From: CAYMKL01 sp964390805
Lineage (GTDB): Bacteria; Chloroflexota; Anaerolineae; VGOG01
Direction of reading: 5' to 3'
DNA: 16,098 bases
NCBI GenBank assembly: GCA_964390805.1
Contig: CAYMKL010000146.1
Location: 1-16,098, forward strand
The translations under genes and the position numbers were made by a program. Positions 13,035 to 16,098 of this stretch are shown here, one piece after another; within the stretch, counting starts at the first letter, position 1, and each line of letters begins with the position of its first letter. The notes below the pieces were generated by a model. It was not told the DNA's origin. It searched no databases and worked only from the letters and a program-made list of their open reading frames with translations.

Positions 13035-14513
13035 ATGGACATCAACTATCACACTCACCAAACGCCGCAGTTCCGCGTTCTGTCGGATCAGCAGATCGAG
13101 AAGGTGTACCAGGCGACGCTGGAGTGCCTGAATCGCACCGGCGTCGAAGTGCGCAACGCTGAGGCCCGGGAGCTGCTGGCTGCTGCCGGCGCCCGCGTGG
13201 ACGGCACGCGCGTGCGTATTCCCCCGCACGTCATTCAAGATGCCGTCGTCGTCAGTCCGCGAACCTTTACCTTGTGGGGCAGAGATGGTAAGGACGAGAT
13301 GCAAATCGTGCCCGACCGGGTCTACTTCGGCCCTGGCCTGACCAACACTTACTTCGTGGACCCGGAGACGGGCGAGCGGCGCAAGGTTCGCCGAGGCGAT
13401 CCCGGCCTCACGGCCCGGGTCTGCGACGCGCTGCCGAACATTGACTACGTCATGGGCCTGGGGCTGATCAGCGATGTGCCCCCCACGCTGGCGCCCGTCT
13501 ACGAGTACGCGGAGATGGTGGCTAACACCAGCAAGCCGATTCTCCCCTGGGCCTACTCCGCCGAGCACGTCTCCGATATCTACCAGATGGCAGTGGCAGT
13601 CTCCGGCAGCCATGCCCTGAGCGAGGCCGAAGGGGAGGCGGCCTTCCACCAACGACCCCACTTCGCCATCTTCGCCACCTACCAGTCGCCATTGATACAC
13701 ACCGACGAGGATTTGGCCAAAATGCTCTGGGCCGCCGAGCGAGATGTTCCCATCGTCTACATCGGTGGCCCCACCCTGGGGGCGACCTCGCCTGTGACCG
13801 GCGCTTCGGGCTTAGTCATCTACCTGGCCGCCGCGCTGAGCGGGTTGGCCATCGTCCAGCTCAAGCAGCGAGGGACGGCGGTTTGCGTCGGGGATGTGCC
13901 ACAGGCCATGGACCTCCGCACTGGACGACCGGCCTATGGCTCACCGGAGATGAGCCTATTTGGCGCTGCCATGGCCGACATCTCCCGCTGGCTGGGCGTC
14001 CCTTTCATGGGCACTGCCGGCGCCTCCGAGGCCAAGACCCTCGATTTGCAGGCGGCCATTGAGTCCGCGATCCAGGTGGTTCTTTCAGGATTGAGCGGAG
14101 CCACACTGGCGCACGACCTGGGCTTCTTGGACTGCGCCGACATCGGCTCGCTGGAGTCGCTGGTGATGAACGACGAGATCATTGCCATGGTGCGGCGGAT
14201 CATGCGCGGCGTCGAGGTCAGCGACAACACGCTGATGCTGGATCTGATAGACAGAGTCGGGCCGGGCGGGGAATTCATGTCCGAGCGACACACTGCCAAG
14301 CACTGCCGGGCCGAGATCTGGACGCCCACCCTCATGGACCGGGAGCCGTGGATCAACTGGCAGGCGGCCGGCGCCCAGACCATGCTCGACCGCATCCGGG
14401 CGAAGCTTCGGGAGATCCTGGCCACTCATCAGCCGCCGCCGCTGCCTGATGGCGCGGCGGAAAAGATTGAGGCGATACTTGAGGCGGCCGAGGCACGGGA
14501 AGGGAAGGGATAG
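13035..14513 (+). CDS. MttB-family (trimethylamine methyltransferase-like) corrinoid methyltransferase, non-pyrrolysine
   Basis: At 492 residues this matches MttB-superfamily length. Members transfer a methyl group from a quaternary or tertiary amine (glycine betaine, proline betaine, carnitine) to a corrinoid protein. Recognisable stretches are LSDQQIEKVYQATLECLNRTGVEV (16-39), GPGLTNTYFVD (99-109), SPLIHTDEDL (218-227), KTLDLQAAIES (334-344) and the C-terminal AEIWTPTLMDR. There is no internal UAG, so it is a non-pyrrolysine member like MtgB. ATG 13035 has GAGGAG (13025-13030) four bases upstream; ATG 13032 directly before it is possible. A nine-residue segment HALSEAEGE (193-201) looks inserted. 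No corrinoid protein or activator gene is adjacent here. The methyl donor is unknown. Confidence 0.85.
   Translation: MDINYHTHQTPQFRVLSDQQIEKVYQATLECLNRTGVEVRNAEARELLAAAGARVDGTRVRIPPHVIQDAVVVSPRTFTLWGRDGKDEMQIVPDRVYFGPGLTNTYFVDPETGERRKVRRGDPGLTARVCDALPNIDYVMGLGLISDVPPTLAPVYEYAEMVANTSKPILPWAYSAEHVSDIYQMAVAVSGSHALSEAEGEAAFHQRPHFAIFATYQSPLIHTDEDLAKMLWAAERDVPIVYIGGPTLGATSPVTGASGLVIYLAAALSGLAIVQLKQRGTAVCVGDVPQAMDLRTGRPAYGSPEMSLFGAAMADISRWLGVPFMGTAGASEAKTLDLQAAIESAIQVVLSGLSGATLAHDLGFLDCADIGSLESLVMNDEIIAMVRRIMRGVEVSDNTLMLDLIDRVGPGGEFMSERHTAKHCRAEIWTPTLMDREPWINWQAAGAQTMLDRIRAKLREILATHQPPPLPDGAAEKIEAILEAAEAREGKG
13611..13637. repeat. Short REP-like segment in frame inside the MttB-family gene
   Basis: The 27 bases encode HALSEAEGE. 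CCCTGAGCGAGGCCGAAGGG at 13615-13634 resembles the dispersed CCCTTCGNCTNCGCTCAGGG-type palindromic repeat of many bacterial genomes. It interrupts a stretch that otherwise reads smoothly as VAVSGS then AAFHQRPHF, as in relatives where SGS is followed directly by the E/A-F-RP motif. Confidence 0.55.
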
Positions 14514-14536
14514 ATATGACAACGAATGGAGAAACC

Positions 14537-16048
14537 ATGACTGACACAGTTCGCGTGCGATTCGCCCCCAGCCCTACGGGCTATCTCCACGTGGGGGGAG
14601 CCAGGACGGCGCTTTTCAACTGGCTCTTCGCCCGCCAGCACAACGGCGCGTTCATCCTGCGCATTGAGGACACGGACCGCAAACGGTATGAGCCCAAAGC
14701 CGTGGGGAACATCTTGGAGAGCCTGCGCTGGCTGGGCCTGGAGTGGGACGAGGGGCCTGAGGTGGGCGGCGACTATGGGCCTTACTATCAGTCCCAACGG
14801 CTGGACCTCTACCAGAAATACGCTCAGCAGTTGGTGGACAGCGGCTACGCCTATCGCTGCTACTGCAGCCCGGAGCGCCTGGCCCTGACGCGGGAGGAGC
14901 GGCGGCGGCGAGGCGAGCCGGATCTTGGCTACGACCGCCACTGTCGCTATCTGACGGCCAAACAGCGCGGTGAGTACGAGGCTCAGGGCATCGTGCCGGT
15001 GGTGCGCCTCAAAGTCCCTCTGGAGGGCCAGACGTCCTTCCACGACGTGCTCCACGGAGACATTACTGTGGACAATGCCAGCCTGGACGACCTGGTGCTC
15101 CTCAAATCCGACGGCTATCCCACCTACCACCTGGGCAACGTGGTGGACGATACTCTCATGAAGATCACGCACATCATGCGGGCCGACGAGTGGCTGCCCA
15201 GCGTCCCCAAGCACGTCTTGCTCTATGACGCCTTTGGCTGGGAGATCCCCATCTACGCCCACCTGCCCGTCATCCTGGCCCCCACGGGTAAGGGTAAGCT
15301 CAGCAAGCGGCACGGCGGAGTGGCCGTCCACGAGTTCCAGCAGGAGGGCTACCTGCCCGAAGCCATGGTCAATTTCCTCGCTCGCGTGGGCTGGGCCTAC
15401 GACGACAAGACGGAGTTCTTCACCCGTCAGGAGCTGATAGAGAAGTTCAGTCTGGAGGGGGTGAACAAATCCCCGGCCGCTTTCTCCTACGACAAGCTGG
15501 AGTGGATGAACGGCGTCTATATCCGAGAGTTGAGTCAGGATGCTCTGTATGAGCGATTGATTCCCTTCTTGGCCAGTGGCCTGGGCATGGAGGAAGGGGA
15601 ACTGAGGGAGAGAAAGGAGACGCGGCAGATCGTGCCCCTGATCCAGGAGCGACTCAAGAAGCTGACCGATGCCGCTGAGTGGGTTGATTGCTTCTTCGTG
15701 GATCAGATCACTTATGACCCCTCGCTGCTGGTGGGCAAGAAGATGACCGCGGCGGAATCGCTGGCCGCCCTGCGGAAGGCCCGCGAGACCTTGGCGGCCC
15801 TGCCTGATTTCGAGGATGAGACCCTGGAGGGAGCCCTCCGCGCCCTGGTCGAGGAGCTAGGCTTGAAAGCTCGCCAACTCTTCGGCATCATCCGCGTGGC
15901 GGTTACGGGCAAGAAAGTAGCCCCGCCCCTCTTCGGAACGCTGAGCGTCCTGGGGCGGGAGCGGGTGCTGGAACGGCTGGACAAGGCGGGTGAAGCATTT
16001 GACATTGATGACAAAATGTTGCATAATATGCCGACAATGGGTGGCTAG
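14537..16048 (+). CDS. gltX: Glutamyl-tRNA synthetase
   Basis: This class I synthetase charges tRNA-Glu with glutamate. From ATG 14537 it is 503 residues, the usual length. The HIGH-type motif is HVGG in FAPSPTGYLHVGGART (9-24). KLSKRHGG (254-261) is the KMSKS-type loop. LRIEDTDRKR (41-50) binds glutamate and ATP. The zinc-like region keeps C108, C110 and C136, but the fourth ligand (His in E. coli) is tyrosine. ATG 14537, preceded by GGAG at 14528-14531, gives the short N-terminus normal for the family; ATG 14516 adds seven residues and also has an AAGGGA site, so it stays possible. It lies 2-23 bases after the MttB-family gene and ends block B as seen. Confidence 0.96.
   Translation: MTDTVRVRFAPSPTGYLHVGGARTALFNWLFARQHNGAFILRIEDTDRKRYEPKAVGNILESLRWLGLEWDEGPEVGGDYGPYYQSQRLDLYQKYAQQLVDSGYAYRCYCSPERLALTREERRRRGEPDLGYDRHCRYLTAKQRGEYEAQGIVPVVRLKVPLEGQTSFHDVLHGDITVDNASLDDLVLLKSDGYPTYHLGNVVDDTLMKITHIMRADEWLPSVPKHVLLYDAFGWEIPIYAHLPVILAPTGKGKLSKRHGGVAVHEFQQEGYLPEAMVNFLARVGWAYDDKTEFFTRQELIEKFSLEGVNKSPAAFSYDKLEWMNGVYIRELSQDALYERLIPFLASGLGMEEGELRERKETRQIVPLIQERLKKLTDAAEWVDCFFVDQITYDPSLLVGKKMTAAESLAALRKARETLAALPDFEDETLEGALRALVEELGLKARQLFGIIRVAVTGKKVAPPLFGTLSVLGRERVLERLDKAGEAFDIDDKMLHNMPTMGG
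15999..16027 (+). promoter_or_regulatory. Strong promoter-like sequence inside the 3' end of gltX
   Basis: A perfect TTGACA (15999-16004) and CATAAT (16022-16027, 5 of 6) are spaced by exactly 17 bases. Transcription would start near 16034, just before the gltX stop, and run rightward out of the window. It probably drives the next gene, which is not visible. The region 16049-16098 otherwise shows no gene or clear terminator. Confidence 0.55.
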
Positions 16049-16098
16049 CGTAACAATTGTGCAACCAGAGACCAAATCGGCAAAATCGAGACAAAAAC

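Noticed and set aside
14511..14519. UAG at the end of the MttB-family gene as a pyrrolysine codon
   Set aside because: The protein is already full length (492 residues) at this UAG, the family's pyrrolysine is internal, and a UGA follows two codons later.
14429..15331. 300-residue open frame on the minus strand
   Set aside because: It is antisense to gltX and the end of the MttB-family gene, whose motifs are unmistakable; its composition is that of a shadow frame.

Overview
The window reads as a dense, single-strand stretch of an anaerobic bacterial chromosome. A Chloroflexota (Anaerolineae-like) or similar metagenomic anaerobe is my best guess. This rests on the tungsten-type aldehyde:ferredoxin oxidoreductase, the ferredoxin proteins, the MttB-family methyltransferase, the high-GC codon use and several dispersed palindromic repeats. 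The taxon is inference and was not tested. All thirteen protein genes are on the + strand. There is no gap over 300 bases, and no rRNA, tRNA or CRISPR array was seen.

Left edge (1-305): the last 67 codons of an IS110-type transposase, then a REP-like palindrome directly beside it, then the ribosome binding site of the next gene.

Block A (306-8455): six closely spaced genes, very likely one operon. They are a class III (omega-amino acid type) aminotransferase, a DUF4392 / D-glutamate-cyclase-like protein, a SelA-fold PLP enzyme of the MJ0158 type, a divergent aldehyde:ferredoxin oxidoreductase (AOR), an MFS carrier and a MATE-like carrier. One reading is a catabolic cassette. A carrier would bring in a substrate, possibly a lactam or an unusual/D-amino acid. 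The cyclase-like and PLP enzymes would process it, the aminotransferase would make an aldehyde, and AOR would oxidise that aldehyde with ferredoxin as acceptor. The substrate is unknown. The AOR has a histidine where the third [4Fe-4S] cysteine normally sits.

Block B (8479-16048): a good sigma-70-type promoter (TTGTCG, 17 nt, TACAAT) starts a second run. It holds a D-2-hydroxyacid dehydrogenase, a protein joining an HTH-like N-terminus to a cysteine-rich region and a two-cluster ferredoxin, an orphan HypA-like nickel chaperone, methylaspartate ammonia-lyase, a methylated-DNA-cysteine methyltransferase, an MttB-family methyltransferase and glutamyl-tRNA synthetase (gltX). Four of these genes are joined by stop/start overlaps (TGATG, ATGA, TAATG), and the next start lies 8 nt further on. 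A second strong promoter-like sequence lies inside the 3' end of gltX and points out of the window.

An unusual theme is palindromic repeat DNA within genes: a 78-bp near-perfect inverted repeat forms the C-terminal tail of the HypA-like gene, and a 27-bp REP-like segment sits in frame in the MttB-family gene.
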